Position numbers and translations under genes: made by a program. Positions 5,006-5,112 of a stretch of DNA of 5,112 nt are shown in pieces. Source of the DNA: Vitreoscilla sp. (GTDB lineage Bacteria > Pseudomonadota > Gammaproteobacteria > Burkholderiales > Burkholderiaceae). The notes below the pieces were generated by a model that saw only the letters and a program-made list of their open reading frames with translations, was not told the origin of the DNA and did no database searches. Position 1 is the first letter of the stretch. Each line of letters starts with the position of its first letter. The stretch lies in the NCBI GenBank assembly GCA_014378125.1, contig JACMOG010000459.1:1-5112 (forward strand), read 5' to 3'.

Positions 5006-5112
5006 TCATGTGGGGTCGTGCGGGCGCGCGGTGGACGCGCGCCGGTGCAGTTCGGGTTGGAGGATCGCGCGGCGCGGCGAGGTGCGGCCGTCGCGCAGGC
5101 GCTCCAGCAGCA
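5006..5112 (-). CDS. LacI-family transcriptional regulator, C-terminal end (probable ribose repressor)
   Basis: Only the last 34 codons and the stop lie in the window. The peptide contains LLERLRDGRTSPRRAI followed by LQPELHRRASTARP. This matches the typical end of LacI/GalR regulators, where a final helix is followed by a strand of the form (V/I)LxPxLxxRxST. The DNA-binding and sugar-binding parts are beyond the right edge. It lies 31 nt upstream of rbsK on the same strand, so by context it is probably RbsR, controlling ribose uptake and catabolism, but the fragment cannot show the effector. The frame also fits: it stops at TGA 5006-5008, and third positions are almost all G or C. Confidence 0.72.
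   Translation of the reverse strand, partial: LLERLRDGRTSPRRAILQPELHRRASTARPHDPT

Overview
The window looks like chromosomal DNA of a betaproteobacterium of the order Burkholderiales, perhaps Comamonadaceae. The DNA is very G+C-rich by eye (not counted), third codon positions in the genes are almost always G or C, and the gene families fit: a PhaZ-type intracellular PHB depolymerase, a Lys/Pro-headed GST and a LacI-rbsK-rbsD sugar block. No RNA gene, transposase, integrase, phage gene or CRISPR array was found. Taxonomy is inferred from gene content only.

Layout from left to right. (1) 1-430, minus strand: N-terminus of a membrane protein that resembles the DUF2339 family, with a TTG start and a Pro-Val linker encoded by a hexanucleotide repeat; it runs off the left edge. 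(2) 431-624: divergent intergenic region with two back-to-back GC-rich inverted repeats. (3) 625-1035, plus: small single-domain cupin. (4) 1039-1773, minus: glutathione S-transferase with an unusual Lys/Pro/Ala-rich N-terminal extension, convergent with the cupin at 3 nt. (5) 1774-1897: divergent control region with two TTGC/GCAA palindromes. (6) 1898-3115, plus: PhaZ, intracellular poly(3-hydroxybutyrate) depolymerase. (7) 3178-3652, plus: a small exported protein of unknown function whose reading frame is broken by one frameshift near 3330. (8) 3656-4051 and 4048-4974, minus: rbsD and rbsK, overlapping by 4 nt. (9) 5006-5112, minus: C-terminal end of a LacI-family regulator just upstream of rbsK.

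Functionally there are two clear themes. PhaZ mobilises stored PHB to 3-hydroxybutyrate during carbon limitation. The minus-strand block at the right is the distal part of a ribose-utilisation operon: RbsD interconverts ribose anomers, RbsK phosphorylates ribose to ribose 5-phosphate, and the LacI-type protein is probably the ribose-responsive repressor; transporter genes would be expected beyond the right edge. The cupin, the GST and the DUF2339-like gene have no demonstrated link to either theme.

I see no convincing new multi-gene system. The items most worth a second look are the frameshifted exported protein, the basic tail on the GST next to phaZ, and the palindromes in the GST/phaZ control region.
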